From Acetobacteraceae bacterium B3987 (lineage in GTDB: Bacteria; Pseudomonadota; Alphaproteobacteria; Acetobacterales; Acetobacteraceae), in assembly GCA_026537415.1 (NCBI GenBank), contig JAFNMF010000029.1:62001-126000 (forward strand): a DNA stretch of 64,000 nt. Direction: 5' to 3'. Shown one piece after another: positions 51,416 through 60,994 of the stretch (position 1 is its first letter; every line of letters starts with the position of its first letter). A program made the position numbers and the translations under genes. Below the pieces are notes generated by a model. The model was not told the origin of the DNA. It ran no database searches and was given only the letters and a program-made list of their open reading frames with translations.

Positions 51416-52336
51416 TCAGTAATGGGAAAACAAGGCTCCATCAAACAGGTAAACCAGCTTGAAATAATAGGCATTGGTCTCCGGAATGTAACGCCCATCC
51501 ACTGAATGCGCATAGCGGGCCGTGATATCCAGTTTGGAACTGATTCTCCACATCAACCCCACACCGAGCGTCACCTCACGGCTGCTGCTGTCTGCTATGT
51601 AACGGCCCAGCGTATTGTCACGCCATCCGGCATTATTCTGCCAATCCATGGCGAAAAAAGGCTCCCACATGCGGCTTGCCTTCCAGCTAAACCGCAAATT
51701 GCTATGGAAGGCTGTCCCCGGATGATAGGAATGCTCCCCCCGGACATGCTTGGTAGAGGCCACCACAGCCCCGAGATCACCATCGAAGCTGAAATGCTTC
51801 CACTCATAATCAAACATGAAGCTGGAAAGATTGGACCAATATTGCGGATTTAGGTCTCTCCGAGTGGCACTTGGCGTCTGCATGAAGGTCTGGATACCGA
51901 AGGTACTATGTTTATTAGGCTTAAACCACACAGCAGGCCCCGTGATGGTTGGGCCTAACCCCCCGTAATTTGTCCCATTTGCCAGACGACAACTTTCTGA
52001 CTGAATGACCTCATAAGCAAAACCAACATGAGGGATGGAGTCAAACGTCCAGAAATGAACGTACTTGCTCAAACCGGACCATGTGTGGCTCCCGCCTTCT
52101 GGCTTCCGGGAACCTTGTCCATTGTAAGAACTGCCAGCTGCATTACCGACCCCGTATTGAACAAACACATTGAAAGGTTTGAAATCCACCGGCAGGTCAT
52201 ATTCATGAGGGCCGATAACAGCGAATGTAATATCGGAAGCCACCGCACATGAAGAAGATAACAGCCAGAACAGGGCCGCCCCTCCTACACTCGGCAACAG
52301 CACACCCGGTGATCGCACTCTCCTCAGGCACAGCAT
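51416..52336 (-). CDS. Outer-membrane beta-barrel protein, MetA-pathway-like
   Basis: AAGG before ATG 52336 supports a 306-residue product. A signal peptide (LLPSVGGAALFWLLSSSCAVASD) is followed by amphipathic strands typical of a barrel (FNVFVQYGVGN, FTWSGLSKYVHFWTFDS-like segments, DYEWKHFSFDGDLGAVV, EVTLGVGLMWRISSKLDITARYAHSVDGRYIPETNAYYFKLVYLF). This resembles the transporter/phenol MetA barrel family. Its cargo is unknown. It is upstream-adjacent to no partner on this strand within 200 bases. Confidence 0.78.
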   Translation of the reverse strand: MLCLRRVRSPGVLLPSVGGAALFWLLSSSCAVASDITFAVIGPHEYDLPVDFKPFNVFVQYGVGNAAGSSYNGQGSRKPEGGSHTWSGLSKYVHFWTFDSIPHVGFAYEVIQSESCRLANGTNYGGLGPTITGPAVWFKPNKHSTFGIQTFMQTPSATRRDLNPQYWSNLSSFMFDYEWKHFSFDGDLGAVVASTKHVRGEHSYHPGTAFHSNLRFSWKASRMWEPFFAMDWQNNAGWRDNTLGRYIADSSSREVTLGVGLMWRISSKLDITARYAHSVDGRYIPETNAYYFKLVYLFDGALFSHY

Positions 52337-52502
52337 GTAAAGCCTTCCCCACAGAGCCAGACGCAATGCAAAACCCGACCGTCACTGGGGGCGCATCACA
52401 TTCGCTGCCATCCAACACAGGATGGCCAGTCAAAAGACGGCTTCTCTCTGTATAGAAGGGGACGCTCTACTTTAACAAGTCAGATCGATTATAAATATAA
52501 TG

Positions 52503-52517
52503 GTACTCTATAAGTAC
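52503..52517. repeat. Short inverted repeat GTACT-N5-AGTAC
   Basis: Perfect 5-bp arms in the 230-base gap between the NCS1 permease gene and the barrel protein gene. A possible regulatory site upstream of the barrel gene. Confidence 0.25.
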
Positions 52518-52566
52518 AGTTTTCTTTGCCTCTACTCGGACTTACCCTATATCGCAGAGGGGAAAG

Positions 52567-53925
52567 TTATCCCCCCACCCGCTCGCACCGCTTTGCCCAG
52601 ACATAATAGACCACACCCGTCACCAGCAGGCTGACAACCCAAGAAATATCTACACCATGCAAGGAAGAAACGAGCGGCCCTGTATAAGGACCTGTCTTCA
52701 TGAAAGGCAGCTCTACCAGAACGCCTATGAAATAAATCAGCACAACCGGTGTATTAAAACGCCCATACGGCCCGCCATCAGCCCTGAAGAACGCCATGAC
52801 GTCATACTCACCATGCCGCAGCAGGTAATAATCGCACAGATTAATCGCCGTCCACGGCACGAGTACGGCCATAAGAATATCCAGAAACGACGTGTAAGCC
52901 TTCAGGAAGTCTCCCACCATGCCGAGACTCATCACAAGGGCAGCCCCCAGAAGCAGCACCGTCATAACAAGCCGCCCCCACAGGCCGGACCGCCACGAAG
53001 GGTAGAAAGTCTGCACCAATGTCAGACTGCACAATGCCCCGCAATAAACACTCATGGCATTAGCCAGCGGAATAGCCAGTGCCAGCACCAGCAGGACAAT
53101 GTCCCCCATACGTCCGCCTGTTAAGGAAAGCGCACCAGCCAGTGGTAGAGATGGATAGCTCAGTGCCAGAAGGCTACCCAGCACCATCGGCAGCACAGCC
53201 CCGATGACTGTCCCTCCGTAGGTCGCCCAGAAAGCCTGACGGCCAGAGCCTGCCTCATCTGGCAAATACCGGGAAGAGTCAGAAACATAAGGAGCATAAG
53301 CGATCTGCCAAAGAGCCGAAACCGAGAAGGCTCCGAAAAAACCAGCCACAGTGCCGTGCATATCCGCCAGCAATGTGCGGGAGAACCCACCCAGCCCACA
53401 ACCAATGGCATAAATGACCGCCACAATAGACACCCAGCTGGCCACACGGGAACAAACATGAATGGCTTTATACCCCATCATGCAGGGCAGGAGTGTCAGC
53501 ACAGCGATGAGCCAGACTCCCCTACTGCCTTGGAATACAGGCAGGACATGGGCTAGGGCCTCTCCCCCCACAACGCAGTTGGAAGCCGCAAAGCCGATAT
53601 ACATGAGTACAACAAGAAGGATGATCGGTACCGACCCATAAACACCAAACTGCCCCCGGCTCTGCACCATCTGAGGCACACCAAGGCGAGGCCCCTGTGC
53701 GGCATGAAGGGCCATGAAAATCGCCCCGACTACATTGCCCAACACCAAGGCCAGAACAGACCAGATGAAAGACAAGCCAAACACAGCCGGCCCCAAAGCA
53801 CCGGTGACAACTGTCAGCAATGTCATATTGGCACTGAACCAGACCGAGAACAGATCGGCTACACGCCCGTGGCGATGCGCCTGCGGGACGGGATGGATGG
53901 TATGGGTTTCCATATGGGTACTCAT
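52567..53925 (-). CDS. NCS1 family nucleobase permease (cytosine permease-like)
   Basis: The 452-residue protein has twelve spans and the NCS1/CodB pattern: DLFSVWFSANMTLLTVVTGALGPAVFGLSFIWSVLALVLGNVVGAIFMALHAAQGPRLGVPQMVQSRGQFGVYGSVPI, SDSSRYLPDEAGSGRQAFWATYGGT and WTAINLCDYYLLRHGEYDV. It imports cytosine, purines or a related compound by proton or sodium symport. No nucleobase enzyme gene lies nearby. The substrate is unknown. Confidence 0.9.
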   Translation of the reverse strand: MSTHMETHTIHPVPQAHRHGRVADLFSVWFSANMTLLTVVTGALGPAVFGLSFIWSVLALVLGNVVGAIFMALHAAQGPRLGVPQMVQSRGQFGVYGSVPIILLVVLMYIGFAASNCVVGGEALAHVLPVFQGSRGVWLIAVLTLLPCMMGYKAIHVCSRVASWVSIVAVIYAIGCGLGGFSRTLLADMHGTVAGFFGAFSVSALWQIAYAPYVSDSSRYLPDEAGSGRQAFWATYGGTVIGAVLPMVLGSLLALSYPSLPLAGALSLTGGRMGDIVLLVLALAIPLANAMSVYCGALCSLTLVQTFYPSWRSGLWGRLVMTVLLLGAALVMSLGMVGDFLKAYTSFLDILMAVLVPWTAINLCDYYLLRHGEYDVMAFFRADGGPYGRFNTPVVLIYFIGVLVELPFMKTGPYTGPLVSSLHGVDISWVVSLLVTGVVYYVWAKRCERVGG

Positions 53926-54134
53926 GGTCCCGCTTTTCCCACACTCCCAAAGGCGTGAAAAGAGATTACTTCGTGTTAATCATCTCAAGGTGACAAGTCG
54001 GTTTGAAAAATACCCATGGCCCAAAGATAGACTTTGAAGTTCCCTCCAAAATTCTTTAACAGATTCGTCAATATCGTCTCATTGTGGGAAAATACCGCAC
54101 CATCAGGGTTCTTTTTAAAGAAATGGGGAACATA

Positions 54135-55679
54135 ATGCCTGCTCTTTCATCCCACCCCATTCAGAAAAAAAAATCCCTAGTTCTGAAATTCTTTCTCTAT
54201 TGTCTTTCTAATCCTTTCAAAAAATTGACCAAAAACTGGTTCAATATACTTCCCATAATCTTTTTCTTCTTCTCCATACCCCTCGCACAGGCACAGGTAC
54301 TTGACGAAATTATCGGGAACGAACCTCTGCTCCGGGTCGATACCCCCCTGCCCGCCCATGGCGGCTACACAACATCCGTTCCACCTTTTGATAGACCCGA
54401 AGCCCTCTTTCCTCATGGCTTCGGCATGACAGACTGGCTACGCCAACGGGGAATCGCCTTCCTACTCGACAATACGAACGAGTTTGCCGGTGCCATCACG
54501 CCCCCCACAAAGAATTACCCCAACTCCCAACATTTCGCTCCATACAAGCAAGGTGCCAGTAATGCTGGACAATATGCAGCTTCGCTCAACATCAACTGGG
54601 AGCAACTCATTGGGTTACGTGGCTTCTCCACCCATAGCATCATTGTTGGCCGTTACGGGACAACAGCCAACCGCATGTTTGGTGACTGGTTAAACCACGC
54701 TTCGGAGGATTATGGCGGCGGTGGTAATGTGGTTGTGCATCTAGTCATGGCCTACGGAGAGGAAACACTGTTCGGCGGTCGCCTCTCCATCGCTGCGGGC
54801 CGTATGGCGGAAATGTCGGATTTCCAGAACAGCCCCTTCTTCTGTAACTTCCAGAATGGCAGCATCTGCGGTCGCCCCAAAGCGGCAACGGACAGCAGCT
54901 TCGTCAGCGGTTATCCGGCCTCTGTCTGGGCAGGGCGTATCCGTGTCCGTCCATCGCGTTTACTTTATGTACAGACCGGTCTCTATGCCGGTGAAAATGG
55001 CATTTACAAAAACGAACAGCACCGCACTGGCTTCAAGTTCAACGGCGGTAACATAAATGGGTTCCGCCTGCCTCTGGAAATAGGGTGGGAGCCAATCTTC
55101 GGTAAAAACCATCCCGGGCACTATAAAATCGGTGGGGTGATGATGACCGCCCCCAGCCCCGACAATTATTTCGATGAAGAAGGCCAACCCTATGCTCTCA
55201 CCCAAGGCAGACCTCGCACACGACATGACGGCTATGGTGCATGGTTCATGGCTGACCAGCATATATTGAATCATTATAACAGCAACAAACGCGGCATCAC
55301 GCTGCTGGGAGGCTTCCTCTATAACGATAAACGTATCGCCTTGCGGGAATGGGAAGCCTATGGTGCCCTCATAGATCGTGGCATCTTCCGGTCCCGGCCC
55401 TTTGATACATTTGGTCTTGCCTTCACCTATGAAAAAATTGCTCCCGGTGTGCAGGCAACGGAAACCATGATGCTGGATACCCAGCAATTCAGCCACCTTC
55501 CCAACCGTGCAACCGGCGTACAACGCAACGCTGCCGTGCTGGAGGTTAACTACGCCATCCATGTCTATAGAGGGGTCATCTTCCAGCCTTTGCTAGAATA
55601 TTTTTTCCGCCCCAATGGGCAAGGCAATCTTCGTGATGCTGCCCTACTTGGTTTTAAGAGCCATATTGAGATTTTCTAA
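54135..55679 (+). CDS. Carbohydrate porin, OprB family
   Basis: GGGGA six bases before ATG 54135 sets 514 residues; the frame is open from 54084. A long basic N-region leads to the signal peptide core (ILPIIFFFFSIPLAQAQ). The mature part has DWLRQRGIAFLLDNTNEFAGAITPP, typical of OprB porins, then alternating strands to the end, GVIFQPLLEYFFRPNGQGNLRDAALLGFKSHIEIF. It should let sugars cross the outer membrane. Divergent from the NCS1 gene across a 209-base gap with nothing else recognisable. Confidence 0.88.
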   Translation: MPALSSHPIQKKKSLVLKFFLYCLSNPFKKLTKNWFNILPIIFFFFSIPLAQAQVLDEIIGNEPLLRVDTPLPAHGGYTTSVPPFDRPEALFPHGFGMTDWLRQRGIAFLLDNTNEFAGAITPPTKNYPNSQHFAPYKQGASNAGQYAASLNINWEQLIGLRGFSTHSIIVGRYGTTANRMFGDWLNHASEDYGGGGNVVVHLVMAYGEETLFGGRLSIAAGRMAEMSDFQNSPFFCNFQNGSICGRPKAATDSSFVSGYPASVWAGRIRVRPSRLLYVQTGLYAGENGIYKNEQHRTGFKFNGGNINGFRLPLEIGWEPIFGKNHPGHYKIGGVMMTAPSPDNYFDEEGQPYALTQGRPRTRHDGYGAWFMADQHILNHYNSNKRGITLLGGFLYNDKRIALREWEAYGALIDRGIFRSRPFDTFGLAFTYEKIAPGVQATETMMLDTQQFSHLPNRATGVQRNAAVLEVNYAIHVYRGVIFQPLLEYFFRPNGQGNLRDAALLGFKSHIEIF

Positions 55680-55829
55680 GATAATCTGCCTTGAGTATGA
55701 CGGTTGCACATAGAGTATTTTTAGGCTGTTATCACTATGTTCGGGATGGCCGATGACTCAAGATAGGAACAGCCGCAGGCTACCTGTGTGAAAGCCATCC
55801 TCCATCATATGGCTTAAAAGGATATTCCC

Positions 55830-56558
55830 ATGCGCTTCACGACACTGCACAAGGGCCTTGCCCTCTCCATTTTCGGGCTAGGCGCACTGACTGCACCAGC
55901 TTTCGCCGATGACGCAGCACCGGCTACCCAGAACAAGGCACCTGCCAAAACCAGCAAACATGTAAAAAGCGAACGCAAAAAAGAGCATCGCGCTTTCCAT
56001 CACCTGTCCGAGCATGGCCAGAAGGCCATGACAAGCATCCTGCAGGCCCAGCAGCTCCTTGCCGCAGGACAGAGCGAACAGGCCTTACCGGCACTTAATG
56101 CCGCTCTGGCCCACCTTCAGGCTGCTTCCAAAGCTCGTGAACAGTTCACCGCTGCTGAAGCTGACCTGCACCCTGCTCCGCAGCATCCTGTCTCCAGCTC
56201 CCACACAGCCCAAAACGGCCCGACAGACTGGATTCCAGTTGGTGGTGAAGTCATCGCCACAGACATGCTGGAGCCCAGCAAAAAGAGTGCCGTGGCAACA
56301 GCCAATGCCCAGCTGAAGGCAGGCCAGACCCAGCAGGCCGCCCAGACCCTACAGGTCATCGGGCAGGACATCGACTTCATCATTGCTCTGGCCCCGCTGA
56401 ACCAGCTTCAGGGTTTTGTGAACCGTGCGCTGATTTTTGCACAGGGTCATCATCCTGATGCCGCCAATGTGGCTCTGAATGATGCGTTGAACACACTCGT
56501 TTTCGTCTCTGAAAACGTCATAACCGAAGCCACAGCTGCCGCTCAGCAGCAGAAATAA
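55830..56558 (+). CDS. YfdX family secreted protein
   Basis: The 242-residue product has a signal peptide (ending LTAPAFADDA) and a basic linker. A YfdX-type helical domain follows: HHLSEHGQKAMTSILQAQQLLAAGQSEQALPALNAALAHLQAA, DWIPVGGEVIATDMLEPSKKSAVATANAQLKAGQTQQAAQTLQVI and PLNQLQGFVNRALIFAQGHHPDAANVALNDAL. In enterics yfdX is linked to acid response. AAGGA upstream of ATG 55830 supports the start. A strong terminator follows. Confidence 0.88.
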   Translation: MRFTTLHKGLALSIFGLGALTAPAFADDAAPATQNKAPAKTSKHVKSERKKEHRAFHHLSEHGQKAMTSILQAQQLLAAGQSEQALPALNAALAHLQAASKAREQFTAAEADLHPAPQHPVSSSHTAQNGPTDWIPVGGEVIATDMLEPSKKSAVATANAQLKAGQTQQAAQTLQVIGQDIDFIIALAPLNQLQGFVNRALIFAQGHHPDAANVALNDALNTLVFVSENVITEATAAAQQQK

Positions 56559-56597
56559 AACGGCCTCTCGTCTCCCACAAAAGACGAAGTCCACATA

Positions 56598-56631
56598 AAG
56601 AAAACCGGCATGTCATCGTGCCGGTTTTCTT
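56598..56631 (+). terminator. Rho-independent terminator after the YfdX gene
   Basis: A 13-bp perfect stem (56598-56610 with 56619-56631) with an 8-base loop and T-rich descending arm. Confidence 0.88.
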
Positions 56632-56672
56632 ATATCCACCCAAGTCACCCCAGACAGGATCCATAAAAGTTC

Positions 56673-56777
56673 TGTGGAATCCACCTCTTACGGAGAATGT
56701 GTGGATAATCACTCACACGATAGACTGAAGGTGGCTATTTTCTGCGGCTTAACACCTGTGGAAAACTCTGTGAGTAA
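56673..56777 (+). other. Cluster of DnaA-box-like 9-mers in a 292-base gap
   Basis: Four same-direction 9-mers lie within 105 bases: TGTGGAATC (56673), TGTGGATAA (56700, the exact complement of the DnaA box TTATCCACA), TGTGGAAAA (56757) and TGTGAGTAA (56769). No gene is supported between the YfdX terminator and the efflux gene. It may be a DnaA-binding region or chance enrichment. Origin function is not shown. Confidence 0.4.
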
Positions 56778-56923
56778 TGCCTGCTCCCTATTGACAACGA
56801 TTCCTAGTAGCGAGACCGAGGAGTCGCAGGTTGGCAAGAAGAAAACTGTTCACAGCCCCTCATGAAAGAGAGCCTCGTGCAACCTCTCATGCCCTCACCG
56901 GGACTCCCTCTATGACGACCGAA

Positions 56924-58612
56924 TTACGGCTTAGCCTGCCGTACCGTCTGGCTGACCTGCTCTTCATCAGGCAAAGTCTCCGACCAACCGCCGCCCAGCG
57001 CATTGTAAAGACGGGCCATATCTGTCGCAAAGGCACTGTCACTCGCTGCTAAATCCAGCTGAGCTTCCTGCAATTTCTCCTGCGCCTCCAGAACAGACAG
57101 ATACGTCGCCAACCCTGCCCGGTACTGGCTGGTTGCCAGTGACAAAGCTCGTTTCTCATCATCCACGGTTTTTGCCAGCCCCTCATGATGAATCTGCTCA
57201 TCATGGTAGGCCTGCAAAGCGTTATCCACTTCATTCCACGCCTGAAGAACCGTCTGCCGATACTCCACAGCCGCTGCACGCTGTGCGGCCTTTTTCAACC
57301 GCAACTGCCCGTAAAGCCGTCCCCCCTGAAAAATAGGCAAAGAAATACTGGGGCCAACATTCCACGCACGGGCATTCCAAAAGCCAAGGTCTCGGAAAGA
57401 CAGGGTCTGAAAACCGAAATCCGCCGTCACGGTCACCTTGGGGTAAAAGTCCGCTGTGGCCTCACCCACTTCCGCCACTGTTTCCCTCAGATGCTCCTCA
57501 GCTTCCCGAATGTCCGGGCGGCGATGGGCCAATTCGGAGGGAAGACCAGCCGGAACAAAAGGAGGAACCGTAGGCACGTCTGCTGTCCGGCCAAGCTCCT
57601 CATTCAGGCTCTGCGGCGGCATACCCAGAAGCAGAGCAATGGCGTTCTGCTCCCGTGCCACTGTTTCATCAAGATTGGCCTGCTGCGCCTCAATGCCATG
57701 TAAACGGGCCTTCATGCTATCCACATCCAGCTCCGTCACCAACCCGCTCTTATAACGGCTCTGTGCTAATGACAGCAGATTCTGCACCGTGGCGTGACTA
57801 TCTGCCAGAATATGTTGACGCTTCTGGTCGCCACGCAGCTGAAGATAATCACGGGCCATATCAGCCTGACGGGCAATGAGGATGCTGCGCCGCTCCTCCT
57901 CACTCATCTTCATCAGATATTTGGCAGCCTGATACTGGTACGCCACACGCCCCCAAAGATCGATCTCATAGGTCGCATCAATCTTATCCTGCCACTGATT
58001 CAGCAGCGGAACCTGAGCCTCCTGAGACCCCTGAAGGAAATTGGCCTCCTGTGAGGGCAGGTCAGGGAAGCCCTTCCCCACACGCTTGAAGATTTCCTGA
58101 AGCTGTTTGGAACTATGTTGCGACCTCACATAGGTTCCATAGGCCGACAGATTGGGGAAACGCTCTGCCCCGGCAATAATCATCTGGGCACGGCTCTGCG
58201 CCAGATTCTGCGTGGCCAGCAGGAAAGACAGGTTCTGCGTGGCTACACGCTCTTCTAGAGAGGTCAGTTCCGGGTCATGGAATGTCTTCCACCACGCATC
58301 AGCCATAGGCAGTTCCGTCACGACAGAGGCAGGCGAGGCCTTTTCGTTTGTCTTATCCTCTGGTGCCGCATTGGCCCCATGCGGGCCACGACCATTCCCC
58401 TTCATGACCTCTTTAGAAGCCTGATTGCTACCATTATGCAGATCATAATGTGGTGGGGCCCAATCCTTGGGGGGATGGTATTTCGGGCCGACCATAAGGC
58501 ACCCTCCCAACCCCAGCAGAGCCACCCCACACAGAAGCTGCCGGCTGAAACGGCGTGAAGACAGGGCCACCGCCCCCTTGCGGACGGAATGGAACAAATG
58601 AGCGTCTTTCAC
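56924..58612 (-). CDS. Outer-membrane efflux lipoprotein, OprM/NodT family
   Basis: The 562-residue protein has a lipobox GLGGC with Cys38 and then VGPKYHPP, standard for this family. The alpha-barrel repeats show ADAWWKTFHDPELTSLEERVATQNLSFLLATQNLAQSRAQMIIAGAERFPNLSAYG, DLWGRVAYQYQAAKYL and HRRPDIREAEEHLRETVAEVGEATADFYPKVTVTADFGFQ. It forms the outer-membrane duct of a tripartite pump. The EmrAB-type genes on the same strand, beyond the TetR gene, are the likely partners. The insert after residue 60 (GNGRGPHGANAAPEDK) is unusual. Confidence 0.92.
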   Translation of the reverse strand: MKDAHLFHSVRKGAVALSSRRFSRQLLCGVALLGLGGCLMVGPKYHPPKDWAPPHYDLHNGSNQASKEVMKGNGRGPHGANAAPEDKTNEKASPASVVTELPMADAWWKTFHDPELTSLEERVATQNLSFLLATQNLAQSRAQMIIAGAERFPNLSAYGTYVRSQHSSKQLQEIFKRVGKGFPDLPSQEANFLQGSQEAQVPLLNQWQDKIDATYEIDLWGRVAYQYQAAKYLMKMSEEERRSILIARQADMARDYLQLRGDQKRQHILADSHATVQNLLSLAQSRYKSGLVTELDVDSMKARLHGIEAQQANLDETVAREQNAIALLLGMPPQSLNEELGRTADVPTVPPFVPAGLPSELAHRRPDIREAEEHLRETVAEVGEATADFYPKVTVTADFGFQTLSFRDLGFWNARAWNVGPSISLPIFQGGRLYGQLRLKKAAQRAAAVEYRQTVLQAWNEVDNALQAYHDEQIHHEGLAKTVDDEKRALSLATSQYRAGLATYLSVLEAQEKLQEAQLDLAASDSAFATDMARLYNALGGGWSETLPDEEQVSQTVRQAKP

Positions 58613-58734
58613 AGTGCAGCTCCTGAAGAATAATCAACATAAAACGGGCAAGAAATGATTCGCCCATATGGACCATGCCGCTCTGGCGGCCTATCATGCC
58701 CCTCCATACGCAGGCGCAACCCTTCCACAGGACG

Positions 58735-59379
58735 ATGACCCAGACCGAACAACCGGCCCAACGCCCTTCCCGTAGCGGCAAAGGGGCATCCAGCAAATGT
58801 GAGCAGATCCTCCAGAGTGCAGGGCAGCTTTTCCTTCAACAGGGTTATGAACGGACTTCCATGTCGCAGATCGCCCGTATGGCCGGTGTCTCCAAAGGCT
58901 CGCTCTATAACCATTTCGAGAACAAGGCGGACCTGTTCACGGCCTTTTTCGAGGAACGCAGCCGTACACGTCTCAACACGCTGAAATCCGTCTCTCAAGC
59001 TCCTCAGCCCGACCTGCACACGGCTCTCCGGCAGGCAGCAGCCACCATCATCAAGCTGATGATCGACCCGGAAGCCATAGGCCTCTACCGCATCGTTGTG
59101 GCAGAAGCCAACGAGTTCCCCAATCTGGCGGACACGCTCTGGCATTATGGCGTCTCCCGAACACTGACCGGCCTTGCCGGCTGGTTTGCCGAGAAACATG
59201 CCGCAGGCCAACTCATCATTGAGGATATCGACCTTGCTGCCGAGCAGTTCCTCACGATGTGCCAGACCCGCATCATCCACCGGAGCCGCCTTTCTCTGCC
59301 CGTGGATACCAGTCAGGCCAGCATAGATAGCGTGGCCAGCATGGTAGCGGACAGCTTCCTTCGCATGTACGCTCCCTGA
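58735..59379 (+). CDS. TetR/AcrR family transcriptional regulator
   Basis: From ATG 58735 the product has 214 residues; the frame is open from 58675. The N-terminal helix-turn-helix is clear (CEQILQSAGQLFLQQGYERTSMSQIARMAGVSKGSLYNHFENKADLFTAFFEE), followed by a helical ligand domain. It lies divergent from the outer-membrane factor gene and convergent with emrB. It probably represses the efflux genes by binding the palindrome at 62224-62241; that link is inference. Confidence 0.9.
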   Translation: MTQTEQPAQRPSRSGKGASSKCEQILQSAGQLFLQQGYERTSMSQIARMAGVSKGSLYNHFENKADLFTAFFEERSRTRLNTLKSVSQAPQPDLHTALRQAAATIIKLMIDPEAIGLYRIVVAEANEFPNLADTLWHYGVSRTLTGLAGWFAEKHAAGQLIIEDIDLAAEQFLTMCQTRIIHRSRLSLPVDTSQASIDSVASMVADSFLRMYAP

Positions 59380-59408
59380 AGATATTACCGGGCGATCAGT
59401 CTCAACGC

Positions 59409-60986
59409 TCAATGGCCGCCTCCTCCTTGCCCCCCGCCCTTCATCGGGGACATGAGGAAACAGAATGGCACAACACAGAGGGCCATAATCCCCAGAACAT
59501 TGAAGAGCTGGTTATAGGCCAGCATGGCCACCTGCCGCATGAACTCCTGATACATATGAGCCACCGCAAAAGCATGGGCACGCAGCGGTGCCAGACCATG
59601 CGCTTCCGCCAGCTGCTGGACACGGAAGATATAATCCCGGAACTCCGGCCGAGAGGCGATGGCATGAGCGGATACATCCGTCTGCTGCACCTGCCGCATT
59701 TCCGTCAATGCTGCCGTGGAGAGCGAAATGGCCTGCGACCCGAAATAGTTCCGCACCATGCTGAACAAGGCCGATGCATCACCATTCAACTCTCTCGGCA
59801 AAGTAGCATAAGCGATGGTGGAAATGGGAACAAACAAGAAGGCCAACGGGGCTGTCTGCCGCACACGACAAAGTACCAGATACCAGAAGTCCACATCAGA
59901 ATAGAGCGTAGCCGCAAAGAAGCAGGACAGAGCCAAAAAGGTAAACCCCATCCCGATGAGGTACCGAACCTGCACATACTTCATCAGAATCCCCACAAGA
60001 GGGATCAACACCATCACAGCCATGCCGCCTGGTGCCATGAGCTGCCCGGCAATCGTAGCTGTATAGCCCTGCACCTGCTGAGCAAACTGCGGGACGATCA
60101 CAGCAGAGGCGTAGAGCAGCACCCCCACAGCACCAATCATGAAGGTACCAACAGCAAAATTACGGTCCTTCAGCACGCTCAGCCGCAAAAGAGGGTTTTT
60201 AGCCTTGAGCAGCCAGATGATGGCCCCCAACGTGCAAAGCCCCCCTATGACCGCCATGGTCACGATAAAAGGCGAGCCGAACCAGTCATCATCCTCACCA
60301 CGGTCGGCCATAATCTCAAGGCAGCCAAGGCCCAGTGAAATCAAGCTGATACCGACAACATCCACCCGTTCCCGCACGGCCTTCACCCACGGCGGGTCTT
60401 CCACAAGGGCGATCACGGCCATGACGGTCAGAATACCAAACGGCACATTGACGTAGAAAATCCACCGCCATGAATAGGTATCTGTCAGCCATCCCCCCAC
60501 CAGCGGTCCCAGAACCGGCCCCACCACAATGGCCAGAGCGGTCAGCCCGAAGGCAGCCCCGCGCTTCTCCGGGGGGAAAATATCCAGAATGATGGCCTGC
60601 TGTACCGGTTGCAGTCCGCCACCAAAAAAACCCTGCATAAGGCGGAAAATCACCAGCATCGGCAAAGAGGTGGACAGCCCGCAAAGGAAAGAAGACAGGG
60701 TGAACATCGCCACACAGATGAGGAAATATCGCTTCCGGCCGAACCGCTTGGAAAGCCAACTTGAGATTGTTAGCACGATCCCGTTAGCCACAAGGTAAGA
60801 TGTCAACGCCCATGTGGCGTCATCATAAGAACTGCCAAGCGAGCCAGCGATATGCGGCAGGGCTACATTGACGATGGTGGTATCCAGCACCTCCATGAAG
60901 GCAGCCAGTGTCACCACCACCGCCACAAGCCACGGATTATGACGGGGCCGCCAGTTCTGTTGGTCTTCTACGGATGAATCAGCCAT
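59409..60986 (-). CDS. MFS drug efflux transporter, EmrB/QacA (DHA2) family
   Basis: GTGAGG six bases before ATG 60986 gives 525 residues. Fourteen spans are consistent with DHA2 transporters. Motifs are FMEVLDTTIVNVALPHIAGSLGSSYDDATWALTSYLVANGI, WLSKRFGRKRYF and AIVVGPVLGPLVGGWLTDTYSWRWIFYVNVPFG. It exports hydrophobic drugs by proton antiport. Start and emrA stop nearly touch (8 bases), so the two genes are an operon. Confidence 0.93.
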   Translation of the reverse strand: MADSSVEDQQNWRPRHNPWLVAVVVTLAAFMEVLDTTIVNVALPHIAGSLGSSYDDATWALTSYLVANGIVLTISSWLSKRFGRKRYFLICVAMFTLSSFLCGLSTSLPMLVIFRLMQGFFGGGLQPVQQAIILDIFPPEKRGAAFGLTALAIVVGPVLGPLVGGWLTDTYSWRWIFYVNVPFGILTVMAVIALVEDPPWVKAVRERVDVVGISLISLGLGCLEIMADRGEDDDWFGSPFIVTMAVIGGLCTLGAIIWLLKAKNPLLRLSVLKDRNFAVGTFMIGAVGVLLYASAVIVPQFAQQVQGYTATIAGQLMAPGGMAVMVLIPLVGILMKYVQVRYLIGMGFTFLALSCFFAATLYSDVDFWYLVLCRVRQTAPLAFLFVPISTIAYATLPRELNGDASALFSMVRNYFGSQAISLSTAALTEMRQVQQTDVSAHAIASRPEFRDYIFRVQQLAEAHGLAPLRAHAFAVAHMYQEFMRQVAMLAYNQLFNVLGIMALCVVPFCFLMSPMKGGGQGGGGH

Positions 60987-60994
60987 ATTCGGCC

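Noticed and set aside
58609-59412. 267-codon minus-strand ORF opposite the TetR gene
   Set aside because: Composition is that of an antisense shadow and the TetR helix-turn-helix is clear on the plus strand.
59412-60338. 308-codon plus-strand ORF opposite emrB
   Set aside because: It mirrors the emrB coding frame, is rich in His, Gln and Arg, and has no domain; emrB motifs are unmistakable on the other strand.
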